Shown here piece after piece: positions 1 to 10,987 of a stretch of DNA of 64,000 nucleotides. Positions within the stretch are counted from its first letter, which is position 1. The number at the start of each line of letters is the position of its first letter. Made by a program: the position numbers and the translations under genes. Origin of the DNA: Bubalus kerabau (Eukaryota > Chordata > Mammalia > Artiodactyla > Bovidae); assembly GCF_029407905.1 (NCBI RefSeq), contig NC_073630.1, positions 37,907,001 through 37,971,000 of the forward strand, given 5' to 3'. Below the pieces are notes generated by a model, which made no database searches, had not been told where the DNA came from, and saw only the letters and a program-made list of their open reading frames with translations.

Positions 1-455
1 CACTCAGACTCACGTCCATCGAGTCAGTGATGCCATCCAGCCATGTCATCCTGTGTCGTTCCCTTCTCCTCCTGCCCCCAATTCCTCCCAGCATCAGAGT
101 CTTTTCCAATGAGTCAACTCTTCGCATGAGGTGGCCAAAGTACTGGAGCTTCAGCTTCAGCATCATTCCTTCCAAAGAAATCCCAGGGCTGATCTCCTTC
201 AAAATGGACTGGTTGGATCTCCTTGCAGTCCAAGGGACTCTCAAGAGTCTTCTCCAACATCACAGTTCAAAGGCATCAATTCTTCGGTGCTCAGCCTTCT
301 TCACAGTCCAACTCTCACATCCATACATGACCACTGGAAAAACCATAGCCTTGACTAGACGGACCTTTGTTGGCAAAGTAATGTCTCTGCTTTTGAATAT
401 GTTATCTAGGTTGGTCATAACTTTCCTTCCAAGGAGTAAGCATCTTTTAATTTTA
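1..455 (-). mobile_element. BovB LINE, 3' segment (antisense), cut by window start
   Basis: The plus strand reads as the reverse complement of the BovB 3' half (the familiar run through 'gatgccatccagcc', 'cttttccaatgagtcaac' and 'ccttgactagacgg'), so the element points left and its 3' end lies before base 1. Open stretches here are non-coding-strand readings of BovB. It meets an oppositely oriented BovB segment at about 456-479; together they look like one 5'-inverted insertion. Confidence 0.9.
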
Positions 456-479
456 AAAGACTCCTTTTAAAAGGACTAT

Positions 480-836
480 GTCAAGGCTGTATATTGTCAC
501 CCTGCTTATTTAACTTATATGCAGAGTACATTGTGAGAAATGCTGGGCTGGAAGAAGCACAAGCTGGAATCAAAATTGCCGGGAGAAATATCAATAACCT
601 CAGATATGCAGATGACACCACCCTTATGGCAGAAAGTGAAGAAGAACTAAAAAGCCTCTTGATGAAGGTGAAAGAGGAGAGTGAAAAAGTTGGCTTAAAA
701 CTCAACATTCAGAAAACGAAGATCATGGCATCTGGTCCCATCACTTCATGGCAAATAGATGGGGAAACAGTGGAAACAGTGTCAGACTTTATTTTTGGGG
801 GGCTCCAAAATCACTGCAGATGCTGACTGCAGCCAT
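480..836 (+). mobile_element. BovB LINE, inverted 5' segment with RT core remnant
   Basis: This is plus-strand BovB from the reverse transcriptase region. The frame from 494 shows the box 'LSPCLFNLYAEYIV' (first residues just upstream) and the catalytic box 'RYADDTTLMAESEEELKSL'. It stops near 'ctgcagatgctgactgcagcc', which in the family lies almost next to the point where the antisense segment at 1-455 begins. That order fits twin priming rather than two separate insertions. Confidence 0.85.
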
Positions 837-1125
837 CAGTCATCAGGGAGATGCAAATAAAAAACACAGTGAAATATCATCTCACACCTGTTGAATGGCC
901 ACTATCAAAAAGACAAGAAATAAGTGTCAAGAAAATAGACAAAAGGGAACCCTTATGAACTGCTTGAGGGAATATTAATTGGTGTACTCATTATGGAAAA
1001 CAGTATGGAAGTTTCTCAAGTATTAAAAGTAGAACTGACATATGATCTAGCAATTTAATTTCAAAATATTTATCCAAAGGGGGGGGGGAAACATTAAATC
1101 AAAACGACATATGCACCTCCAGGTT
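837..1125 (+). mobile_element. L1 LINE, 3' part of ORF2 (piece 1 of 3)
   Basis: The stretch resembles the L1 ORF2 tail region ('gagatgcaaataaaaaacac', 'ggaaaacagtatggaagtttctcaag', 'agaactgacatatgatctagcaat') but is diverged and not open. It contains a G10 run at about 1079-1088. The L1 continues at 1374-1480 and 4431-4640 after two later insertions. Confidence 0.8.
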
Positions 1126-1361
1126 TGTGTGTGTGTATGTGTGTGCGTGTGTGCATGCACATGCGTGCATGCTCAGTTTTGTCTCAGTCTTTGACACTGT
1201 GGACTGTAGCTGGCCAGGCTTCTCTGTTTATGGGATTTCACAGGCAAGAATATAACTTGAGTGGCTTGCATTTCCTACTCCAGGGCATCTTCCCAACCTA
1301 GGGGTCAAACCTGTGTCTCTTGCATCTCCTGCATTGGCAGGCAGATTCTTTACCACTGCAC
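1126..1361 (-). mobile_element. Bov-tA SINE (antisense) in L1
   Basis: A tRNA-Glu-derived Bov-tA in reverse orientation: BovB-like tail side first, after an imperfect GT run, then the tRNA-like head ending near 'gcaccacctccagg'. The 12-bp direct repeat 'cacctccaggtt' at 1114-1125 and 1362-1373 is a target-site duplication and fixes the boundaries. Confidence 0.85.
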
Positions 1362-1373
1362 CACCTCCAGGTT

Positions 1374-1480
1374 CATATTGGGTTTATTTACAATAGCAAA
1401 AATATGGAAACAATTTGTGAGTCCATCAATGGATGAATGGATAAAGAAGATGTGATACAAATATACAATAGAATACTCAG
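1374..1480 (+). mobile_element. L1 LINE, 3' part (piece 2 of 3)
   Basis: Continues the L1 coding tail ('tttacaatagcaaaaatatgg', 'gtccatcaatggatgaatgg', 'aatagaatactcag'). It is broken at 1480 by the antisense BovB. Confidence 0.85.
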
Positions 1481-4422
1481 TTGAGTTTAGTAGCTCAGTC
1501 ATGTCTAACATTTTGCAACCCCATGGACTGCAGCAGGCCAGGCCTCACTGTCCATCACAAAGTCCTAGAGCTTGCTCAAACTCATGGCCACTGAGTCCAT
1601 GATGCCATCCAATCATCTCATCCTCTGTTGTCCCCTTCTCCTCCTGCCTTCAATCTTTCCCAGCATCTGGGTCTTTCCCAATGAGTCCGTTCTTCACATC
1701 AAGTGGCCAAAGTATTGAAGTTTCAGCTTTAGCATAAGTCCTTCCAGTGAATATTGAAGGCTGATTTCCTTTAGGATTGACTGGTTTGAACTCCTTTCAG
1801 TCCGAGGGACTCTCAAGAATCTTCTCCAACACCATACTTCAAAAGCATCAATTCTTCAGTGCTCAGTTTTCTCTCTGGTTCATCTCTCATATCCATACAT
1901 GACTACTGAAAAAATAGCCTTGACTAGATGGACATTTGTTGGCAAAGTGAGGTCTCTGCTTTTTAATATGCCGTCTAGGTTGGTCATGGCTTTTCTTCCA
2001 AGGAGCAAGTGTCTTTTAATTTCATGGCTGTAGTCACCATCTGCAGTGATTTTGGAGCCCAAAAATATAAAGTCTGTCACTGTATCCATTTGCCATGAAC
2101 TGAAGGGACTGGATGCCATGATCTTAGTTTTCTGATTGTTGAGTTTTAAGAAACCAGCTTTTTCACTCTCCTCTTACACTTTCAGTTCCTCTTCCCTTTC
2201 TACTATAAGGGTGCTGTCATCTGCATAACTGAGGTTATTGATATTTTCCTCCACAATCTTGATTCCAGCTTGTGCTTCATCCAGCCTGGCATTCCTCATG
2301 ATGTACTCTGCATACAAGTTAAATAAGCAGGGTGACGATATACAACCTTGACATACTCCTTTCCCAATTTGGAACCAGTCCATTGTTGGATGTCTGGTTC
2401 TAATGGTTGCTTCTTGACCTACATAGAGATTTCTCAGGAGGCAAGGCAGGTGGTCTGGTATTCCCATCTCTTTATGAATTTTCCACAGTTTGTTGTGATC
2501 CACACAGTCAAAGGTTTTGGCATAGTCACTAAAGCAGAAGCAGATGTTTTTCTGAAACTCGGTTGCTTTCTCTATGATCCTACAAATGTTGGAAATTTGA
2601 TATCTGGTTCCTCTCCTTTTTCTAAATCCAGCTTGAACATCTGGAAGTTCTCAGTTCACATACTGTTGAAGCCTTGCTTAGAGAATTTTCAGCATTACCT
2701 TGTTAGTGTATGAGATGAGTCCAGTTTTGTGGTAGTATGAGATGGCTGGATGGCATCACCAACTCGATGGACATGAGTTTGGGTAAACTCGGGGAGCTGG
2801 TGATGGACAGGGAGGCCTGGTGTGCTGTGATTCATGGGGTGGCAAAGAGTCGGACACAACTGAGCGACTGAACTGAATTGAACTGAATTTGAATATTCTT
2901 TGGCATAGCCTTTATTTGGAGTTGGAATGAAAACTGACCTTTTCCAGTCCTATGATCACTGCTGAGTTTTCCAATTTTGCTGGAATATTGAATGCAACAC
3001 TTTAACACCACGTTCTTTTAGAATTTGGAATAGTTCATCTAGAATTCCATCACTTCCACTAGCTTATTCATATTAATGCTTCCAAAGGACCACTTGACTT
3101 CTCACTCCAAGATAACTGGCTCTAGTTGAGTGATCACAGCATTGTCCTTATCTGGGTCATTAAGATCTTTTTTGGATAGTTCTTCTGGGTATTCTTGCCA
3201 CCTCTTCTTAATATCTTCTGCTTCTTTTTCTGTCCTTTATTGTGCCCATCTTTGCATGAAATATTCCCCTGGTTTCTCTAATTTTCTTGAAGAGATCTCT
3301 ATTCTTTCCCATTCTATTTTATTCCTCTATTTCTTTGCACTGATCACTGAGAAGGCTTTCTTATCTTTCCTTGCTATTCTTTGGAACTCTGCATTCAAAT
3401 GGGTATATCTTTCCTTTTTACCTTTGCCTTTAGCCTCTCTTCTTTTCACAGCTATTTGTAAGGCCTCCTCAGACAACCATTTGGCCTTTTTGCATTTCTT
3501 TTTCTTGGGGATGGTCTTGATTACTGCCTCCTATACAATATCACGAACCTCTGTCCATAGTTCTTCAGGCACTCTATCAGAACTAATACCTTCAATTTAT
3601 TTTTCACTCCCACTGTATAATCATAAGGGATTTGATTTAGGTCATATCTGAATGTTCTATTGGCTTTCCCTACTTTCTTCAATTTAAGTCTTAATTTGGC
3701 AATAAGGAGTTCATGATCTGAGACACAGTCAGCTCCTGGTCTTGCTTTTGCTGACTGTAGGGAGCTTCTCTTTGGCACAAAGAATATAATTAATTCGGTG
3801 TTGACCCTCTGGTGATGTCCATGAGTAGAGTCTTCTCTTGTGTTGTTGGAAGAGGGTGTTTGCTATGACCAGTGTGTTCTCTTGGCAAAACTCTGTTAGC
3901 CTTTGCCCTGCTTCATTTTGTACTCTAAGGCCAAACTTGCCTGTTACTCCAGGTATCTCTTGACTTCCTACTTTTGCATTCCAGCCCCCTCTAATGAAAA
4001 GGAAATCTTTTTGGTGTTAGAATGTCTTGTAGGTCATCATAGAACCTTTCAACTTCAGCTTATCTGACATTAGTGGTTGGGGCATAGAGTTGGATTACTG
4101 TAATATTCAATGGCTTGCCTTGGAAACAAGAGATCATTCTGTCATTTTTGAGATTGTACCCAATTACTGCATTTCAGACTTTTTTGTTGACTACGAGGGT
4201 GATTCCATTTCTTCTAAAGGATTCTTGCCCACCGTAGTAGATATAATGGTCATCTGAATTAAATTCGCTCATTCTGGTCCATTTTAGTTCACGGATTCCT
4301 AAAATGTCAATGTTCACTCTTGCCATTGCCTGTTTAACAACTTCCAATTTTCTTTGATTCATGGACCTAACATTCAAGGTTTCTAAGCAATGCTGTTCTT
4401 TAAAGCATTGAACTTTACTTCC
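1481..4422 (-). mobile_element. BovB LINE, near full length, antisense, decayed
   Basis: About 2.95 kb (less a small insertion at 2736-2890) runs from the BovB 3' end at the left to near the start of the endonuclease part at the right. Minus-strand frames still show RT pieces such as 'KGVCQGCISSPCLFNLYAEY' (2174-2503) and the endonuclease-side piece 'MNVRSMNQRKLEVVKQAMAR' (4174-4377), but stops and frameshifts break the ORF. It interrupts an L1: 'atagaata' at 1468-1475 recurs at 4423-4430 as a probable short TSD. Confidence 0.9.
2736..2890 (+). mobile_element. Short BovB 3'-end fragment inserted in antisense BovB
   Basis: 'gagatggctggatggcatcac' through 'gactgaactgaattgaactg' is the last ~155 bp of BovB in plus orientation, placed inside the antisense copy. 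The host BovB resumes with 'ttgaatattctttggcat'. No clear TSD is visible. Confidence 0.8.
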
Positions 4423-4430
4423 ATAGAATA

Positions 4431-4640
4431 TTATTCAGCCATATGAATGAAATCATGTCACTTGTGAAAACATAGATAGACTTCAAGGCATTATTCCAAA
4501 TGAAATAAGTTAGAGAAATCAAATAATGTATTATCTCTCCTATATGTAGAATCTAAAGCAAACAAACAAAGCACATATATAAAAGATTGGTGTTTGCCAA
4601 AGTTGGAGGTAGGAGGTAAGAAATGGGTCAAATTTTTGTT
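4431..4640 (+). mobile_element. L1 LINE, 3' part (piece 3 of 3)
   Basis: Resumes the L1 ('ttattcagccatatgaatg', 'gaaataagttagagaaatc', 'gtagaatctaaagcaaacaaac'), running into its 3'UTR. The three pieces form one old L1 that predates both insertions. Confidence 0.8.
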
Positions 4641-6385
4641 TTGTTTTTAGTTTAGTAAATTTTCTTTTTAAAAAAACTAACTACTTAAATGTTCTTAAAA
4701 TACATTTCTTGTTAATTCTCCTGAATAATTTTGTTAGTTTCACATTTAAGTAATTTAGATACCTAGCAATTCTTTCATTTAAAACTTCTCAAGCTTGATT
4801 AATCTAAATTTCAGTCAACATTTTTCCTTTTATTTAATTTCCAACATTGCAATTAGATTCCTCAGTGGCCTCCAGCCATGACCTATGTATTTATTCTCTG
4901 AGTCTTGACTAGTGCTATTTATCCAACAACAAATTTTCTTAATTACACAGACAGACTAATTAAACAATCTCCCTTTGAATTTTTACAGAATTCTTTTTAT
5001 GTACAACTAATGTGACACACAATTCACTGCCCGCTACAATTGGTTTTCTTTTTAAGCATATGTGATCTATTTTTAAGTTGGATTTTAAAAAAAATCAGAG
5101 AGAAAGAAAATCTTATGTTTACCACATTAAATATACCACAGATATTGTACAAAATATAAGTACTTATATTTTCGCATGAACACCTCCTTCCAGTACCCTT
5201 TATTACAGATCTCAAAATTATTTCTTCCTTTTTACTGATGTTCATGTCCCTAGAAACCACTGATTTCTGAAAAGTGTTTCTCATGAGAAATGCTAAAAGT
5301 ACAGATTACACAGTTTTTACTTACTTTCATCATTCCAAATTAAAAAGAAGTACTGAAATCTTAACTGGAACATGAGAGCTCCAAAAAATTGTTTTAAGCT
5401 TATGACAATCAAAATAAATGTTTCTCTTAGCTACAAAATTTTCTTATACTTCTTGTTACATGTAGAACCTAAAAATACACCAGTTCTTCATACTTCTGTG
5501 GTATTATGTGAATTATAATGTTAATCCACTTGGATCTGGGCTGGCCCATGGAAGGCATCAGGCGTAATAGCATAGCACTTGTGATCCAGGACTCAACAGG
5601 CATTGCCACTGCCATGTAAATAAGCCTGGGCTAGAAGGCTGGATGGGAGACTATGAGAAGCTCAACTGTGCCATTCCAGTCAAGTCATCCAAAACCAGCA
5701 AAACCAGAGGGAGCAAGCCAACTTGAACAAGGCCTGCAAAGATCAGCAGAACACTAGAATAAAATTAACTGGGGAACTCCTACAGGGAGCAGGACTGAAT
5801 CTTAATGAAGGAACATATAATACCTGCTAGTAGAAGGATCTGGCAACATTATCAGGGTGGATTTTCAAATTGAAACTAGTGATTGCTCAGTGTTTTATAT
5901 TCAACCTTTTTTAAGTGACATATCCCAACTAAAGACTTAAGCACAATATTAGAATCGCAATCAATATTAGCAAGTATTTTTTGCCATGAAATTATTCTAA
6001 AACAGCATTTGTTCACTAGTTTCTGGTCAGATGTCCTACACCTAATTGCTGTGCCACTTGAATAGCTTTTGATATTTATTTCTTTATCTTCTATTTTTCC
6101 AAGTAACAAAATTTCTGTTTATTCAATTCTTCTTTTAAAGGTTCATTTCTCTACTTTCACCATCCTCTATATCTTCCTCCGGACACAACAAATCTTTCAC
6201 TGTCTCCCTCAAATACTGTGGCCAGAACAAAAGTCACTGCAGAGATGCTCTGATAGGAGTACAGAATTCAAAGGGAACTACTTCTTTCCATTTTTTTCAG
6301 CTATTCTGACGGCTTACTGAACTTACTTTAACCACATGAATCATAATCAGGCCAAAGGTCTCATTCATAGTTTTCTTCAACTGCT
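4641..6385. other. Unique AT-rich stretch, nothing recognised
   Basis: No gene, RNA gene or repeat family that I can name. A slightly GC-richer patch at about 5530-5790 ('ctgggctggcccatggaaggcatc' area) has no long ORF and no recognised homology. Confidence 0.5.
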
Positions 6386-6884
6386 GTGCAAACAGACTTC
6401 AGTTTCAGTTCAGTCGCTTAGTCATGTCTGACTCTTTGCAACCCCATGGACTGCAGCATGCCAGGCCTCCCTGTCCATCATCAACTCCTGAGTTTACTCA
6501 AACTCATGTCCATTGGGCCAGCGATGAAATCCAACCATCTCGTCCTCTGTCGTCCCCTTCTCTTCCCACCTTCAATCCCTCCCAGCATCAGGGCCTATTC
6601 AAATGAGTCAGTTCTTTGCATCAGGTGGCCAAACTTTTGGAGTTTCAGCTTCAGCATCAGTCCTTCCAATTAACATTCAGGACTGATTTCCTTTAGGATG
6701 GACTGGCTGCATCTCCTTGCTGTCCAAGGGAGTCTCAAGAGTCTTCTCCAACACAACAGTTCAAAAGCATCAATATTTCGGTGCTGAGCTTTCTTTATAG
6801 TCCACCTCTCACATCCATGCATGACTACTGGAAAAACCATAGCTTTGACTAGACAGAACTTTGTTGGCAAAGCAATGTCTCTAC

Positions 6885-7165
6885 TTTTTTTTTTTTTAAG
6901 GTTTTATATTTTTATTGGTCATTTGTAGCTGATATAATCTTAACTGGTGCATATGGGTCCTATTCCAGGTGAAGGGTTCAAGGGAGGCTTTTTGGAAAAA
7001 GAGGTCATTTGAACTGAGTCTTTAAGGTAAGAAGAGATAGCACGTGAGAGAAAAAGTAAATTACTGGAGACAGGAAAAGAGGGAACCCAAGTAACTTCTG
7101 CTGAGCTTTCCCTCAGCAGCTGGGAACAGGGTGATGAAGAAGTAGGGAGAAAGCTGGACTGTCCT
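6885..7165 (-). pseudogene. Processed retrocopy fragment (3'UTR-like, source unknown)
   Basis: A T13 run at 6885-6897 is followed by 'tttatt' at 6911-6916. On the minus strand this reads AATAAA about 14 nt before a poly(A) tail. The remaining ~250 bp do not belong to BovB and split the host at its 'ctctgctttttaatatgctg' region. I infer a 5'-truncated processed transcript inserted by LINE machinery. I do not recognise the parent gene, and no TSD longer than a few T's is visible. Confidence 0.6.
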
Positions 7166-7336
7166 TGCCTTGATGTGCTGTCTAGGTTGGTCATAACTTT
7201 CCTTCCAAGGAGCATGCATCTTTTAATCTCATGGCTGCAGTCACCATCTGCAGTGATTTTGGAGCCCCCTCCACCACCACCACCCCCCAAAAAAATCTGT
7301 CACTGTTTCCATTGTTTACCATCTATTTACTGTGAA

Positions 7337-7838
7337 CTGCAACCTAGATAGCAGATTAAAAAGCAGAGACATTACTTTGACAACAAAGGTCTGTCTAGTC
7401 AAGGCTATGGTTTTTCCAGTGGTCATGTATGGATGTGAGAGTGTATTGTGAAGAAAGCTGAGCACCAAAGAATTGATGCTTTTGAACTGTGGTGTTGGAA
7501 AAGACTCTTGAGAGTCCCTTGGACTGCAAGGAGATCCAACCAGTCCATCCAAAAGGAGATCAGTCCTGGGTGTTCATTGGAAGGACTGATGTTGAAGCTG
7601 AAACTCCAATACTTTGGCCACCTGATGCGAAGAGCTGACTCATTGGAAAAGAATCTAATGCTGGGAGGGATTGGGGACAGGAGGAGAAGGGGACGACAGA
7701 GGATGAGATGGCTGGATGGCATCGCTTACTTGATGGACATGAGTTTGAGTGAACTCCGGGAGTTGGTGATGGACAGGGAGGCCTGGCATGCGGTGATTCA
7801 TGGGGTCGCAAAGAGTCGGACGCGACTGAACTGAACTG
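7337..7838 (+). mobile_element. BovB 3' fragment, plus strand, nested
   Basis: About 500 bp of BovB 3' end, little diverged, from 'aacctagatagcag' to the terminal 'gactgaactgaactgat'. The frame at 7448-7834 is open for 128 codons (C-terminal BovB residues such as 'AEHQRIDAFELWCWKRLLR'). It interrupts the antisense host between 'ccatctatttactg' and 'gggaccagatgcc'. Confidence 0.88.
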
Positions 7839-8450
7839 ATGGGACCAGATGCCATGATTTTAGTTTTCTGAATGTTAAGTTTTAAGCCAACTTTTTCACA
7901 GTCCTCTTTCACTTTCATCAAGAGGCTCTTTAGTTCCTCTTCACTTTCTGCCATAAGTGTGGTGTTATCTGCATATCTGAAGTTATTGATGTGTCTCCCA
8001 GCAATCTTGATTCCAGCTTGTGCTTCATCCAGCCCAGTGTTTCTCATGATGTACTCTGCATATAAGTTAAATAAGCAGGCTGACAATATATAGCCTTGAT
8101 GTACTCCCTTCCCAATTTGGAACTGGTCTGTTGTTCCATGACCAGTTCTCACTGTTGCTTCTTCACCTGCATAGAGATTTCTCAAGAGGCAGGTCAGGTG
8201 GTCTGGTATTCCCATTTCTAAGACTTTTCCACAGTTTGTTGTGATCCACACAGTCAAGGGCTTTGGTATAGTCAATAAAGCAGAAGTAGATGTTTTTCTG
8301 GAATTCTGTTGCTTTTTCGATGATCCAACGGATATTGGTATTTGATCACTGATTCCTTTGCCTTTTCTAAATCCAGCTTGAAGATCTAGAAGTTCAGTTC
8401 TTGTATTGTGGAAGCCTGACTTGGAGAATTTTGAGCATCACTTTGCTCTT

Positions 8451-9175
8451 GACTAAAGTGAAAGACTAGAGTGAAAAAGTTGGCTTAAAGCTCAACATTT
8501 AGAAAACTAAGATCATGGCATCTGGTCCCATCACTTCATCAAAAATAGATGGGGAAACAGTGGAAACAGTGTCAGACTTTATTTTGGGGGGCTCCAAAAT
8601 CACTGCAGATGGTGATTGCAGCCATGAAATTAAAAGACACTTATTCATTGGAAGGAAAGTTATGACCAACCTTGATAGTATATTCAAAAGCAGAGACATT
8701 ACTTTGCCAACAAAGGTCCATCTAGTCAAGGCTATGGTTTTTCCAGTGGTCATGTATGGTTGTGAGAGTTGGACTGTGAAGAAAGCTGAGCACCGAAATA
8801 TTGATGCTTTTGAACTTTGGTGTTGGAGAAGACTCTTGAGAGTCCCTTGGACTGCAAGGAGATCCAACCAGTCCATCCTAAAGAAGATCAGTCCTGGGTG
8901 TTCATTGGAAGGACTGATGTTGAAGCTGAAACTCCAATACTTTGGCCACCTCATGCAAAGAGTCGACTCATTGGAAGAGACCCTGACGCTGGGAGGGATT
9001 GAAGGTAGGAAGAGAAGGGACAACAGAGGATGAGATGGCTAGATGTCATCATCAACTCAATGGACATGAGTTTGGGCAAACTCTGGGAGTTGCTGATGGA
9101 CAGGAAAGTCTGGTGTGATGCGATTCCTGGAGTTGCAAAGTGTCGGACATGACTGAGTGACTGAATTGAACTGAA
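8451..9175 (+). mobile_element. BovB 3' fragment, plus strand, nested
   Basis: About 0.72 kb of BovB 3' end from 'gtgaaaaagttggcttaaag' to 'gaattgaactgaact'. The frame 8515-9033 stays open for 172 codons and ends in the family C-terminus. The host resumes at 'tgctagcttgtgagatgag'; a short 'ttgct' overlap at both joints may be the TSD. Confidence 0.88.
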
Positions 9176-9520
9176 CTTGCTAGCTTGTGAGATGAGTGCA
9201 ATTGTGCAGTAGTTTGAACATTCCTTGGCATTGCCTTTCTTTGGGATTGAAATGAACACTGACCTTTTCCTGTCCTGTGGCCACTGCTGAGTTTTCCAAA
9301 TTTACTGGCATCTTGAGTGCAGCACTTTCACAGCATCATCTTTTAGGATTTGTAAGAGCTCAACTGGAATTCCATCACATCCACTAGCTTTGTTCATAGT
9401 GATGCTTCCTAAGGTGCAAACAGACTAGCATAGGAGTTTCTAGATGTCTATACACAGTCCTAGGATTTTAGTCTTGTAACATGTTGCAGACTGAATAGAA
9501 TTTTTAAAATATTGCTTGTA

Positions 9521-9600
9521 TTGGGTTGAACAAAACATTCATTTGGGTTTTTACCTAACGCTTTTTAGAAAAACCCAAACAATCTTATTAGCCAAACCAA
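9521..9600. mobile_element. Mariner-type MITE, 80 bp, with TA duplication
   Basis: 'ttgggttgaacaaaacattc' at the left and its imperfect inverted match at the right ('aatcttattagccaaaccaa') form terminal inverted repeats. The inner arms 'tttgggttttt' and 'aaaaacccaaa' pair well. TA stands on both sides (9519-9520 and 9601-9602), as expected for Tc1/mariner insertion. No transposase is encoded. Confidence 0.8.
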
Positions 9601-9628
9601 TATAACCATACTCTTTTGCTTTACTTAG

Positions 9629-9848
9629 CGATGCTATAGTGCGCTTAGTTGCTCATTCATGACTTATTCTTTGTGACCCCATGGACTGTAGCCTGCCAGG
9701 CTCCTCTGTCTATGGGGATTCTCCAGGCAAGTATAGTGGAGTGGATTGTCATGCTCTCCTCCAGTGGATCTTCCCAACCCAGGGATTGAACCCAGGTTTC
9801 CTGCATTGCAGGCAGATTTTTTTACCATCTGAGCCACCAGGGAAGCCC
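9629..9848 (-). mobile_element. Bov-tA SINE (antisense)
   Basis: Typical reverse Bov-tA with 'gaccccatggactgtagcc' and a tRNA-like head ending 'gagccaccagggaagccc'. A short direct repeat 'tacttag' at 9622-9628 and 9849-9855 is the probable TSD. Confidence 0.88.
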
Positions 9849-10147
9849 TACTTAGTGGTAAAGGATGATAAAATAAACATTTTGATCTTTAAAGTATTTA
9901 ATGAGTACAGAGTCAGTCTGAGTCCTGAGCTACAGCACTGGAGACCCCCAAAGAGACCAACACTGATATAAACACTAGCACATTTAAGATATGGTCATTG
10001 TAACAGGTGTTAATTTATCTAACTAAACTGAGATCTACTCCACATTTCTATTTCCAAGACAAATAATTTTTTGAGAAACTTTGCCAAACATCTGACAAAA
10101 TTAGATATACAATGTTTATGTTCCCAAATGTGTAATCTAATACACTA

Positions 10148-10151
<4 letters not shown>

Positions 10152-10178
<27 letters not shown>
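10152..10178. repeat. Poly(A) run, A27
   Basis: An uninterrupted run of 27 A in otherwise unremarkable AT-rich DNA (9856-10497). No SINE or LINE body precedes it, so its origin is unclear. Confidence 0.9.
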
Positions 10179-10182
<4 letters not shown>

Positions 10183-10510
10183 GATTAATGTCACAGGACT
10201 AATTTTTATTCACAGTAAATCTATAATTATTGTCCACTGCTAACCAAAGAATGCCAGTGGGTTAAAAGTTATTGGGTTAAACACAGCACACAGATTCATA
10301 AAAGGGAATCTATGGTCATCCAGACAATGAATGATCCATGTGTGGTGTGACTAACACTATTTACCAAAAAATATGTATCCCCTTTTTTTAACTATAACTA
10401 ACCTCATTTTACAACCTCCCTTGCAGTTGAACATTGTTATATGATTGATTTTTAACCTCCTGTGAAATGTGAACAAAAGTAAGTTCTGCTACATAACAGC
10501 ACACTCTTTT

Positions 10511-10741
10511 TTTTTTTTTTTTTTTTTTTAATTTTATTTTATTTTTAAACTTTACATAACTGTATTAGATTTGCCAAATATCAAAATGAATCCGCCACAG
10601 GTATACATGTGTTCCCCATCCTGAACCCTCCTCCCTCCTCCCTCCCCATTCCATCCCTCTGGGTCATCCCAGTGCACCAGCCCCAAGCATCCAGTATCGT
10701 GCATCGAACCTGGACTGGCAACTCATTTCATACATGATATT
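10511..10741 (-). mobile_element. L1 3' end (antisense), young, 14-bp TSD
   Basis: Poly(T) followed by the reverse complement of the artiodactyl L1 3' terminus ('gtatacatgtgttccccatc', 'ctccctcctccctcc', 'ctctgggtcatccc'). The direct repeat 'agcacactcttttt' at 10498-10511 and 10742-10755 flanks it. Severely 5'-truncated, at about 230 bp. Confidence 0.92.
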
Positions 10742-10926
10742 AGCACACTCTTTTTAAGAGAGAGAACATGTCTCTCTTTCTCCTTCCGTTCTCAGAGGGG
10801 CTGATGATTAACAGGGCTCTTGGAAAGGCAGAGCCACATCACAGAGGCACCCTGCATCTGGATCACCACACTGAGAACAATAATGTGCAATGAGAAACAT
10901 CTGCTTTTAGAGAGACACACAGGAGG

Positions 10927-10927
<1 letters not shown>

Positions 10928-10987
<60 letters not shown>

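Larger units (their letters stand above)
6399..9413 (-). mobile_element. BovB LINE, antisense, 5'-truncated host of three insertions
   Basis: The antisense BovB 3' end starts near 6399 and the element runs to 9413 ('ccactagctttgttcatag'). A perfect 13-bp direct repeat, 'gtgcaaacagact' at 6386-6398 and 9414-9426, is its TSD. Host pieces are about 6399-6884, 7166-7336, 7839-8450 and 9176-9413. Between them sit a retrocopy fragment and two plus-strand BovB 3' pieces. Confidence 0.92.

Noticed and set aside
3130..3651. 173-codon plus-strand frame
   Set aside because: It is the non-coding strand of a BovB copy; the Ser/Leu/Phe-rich translation recurs at every antisense BovB (for example 36148-36354 and 42770-43235).
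7655..8275. 206-codon minus-strand frame
   Set aside because: It joins BovB RT text to reversed BovB 3' end across an insertion boundary, so it is a mobile-element chimera, not a gene.
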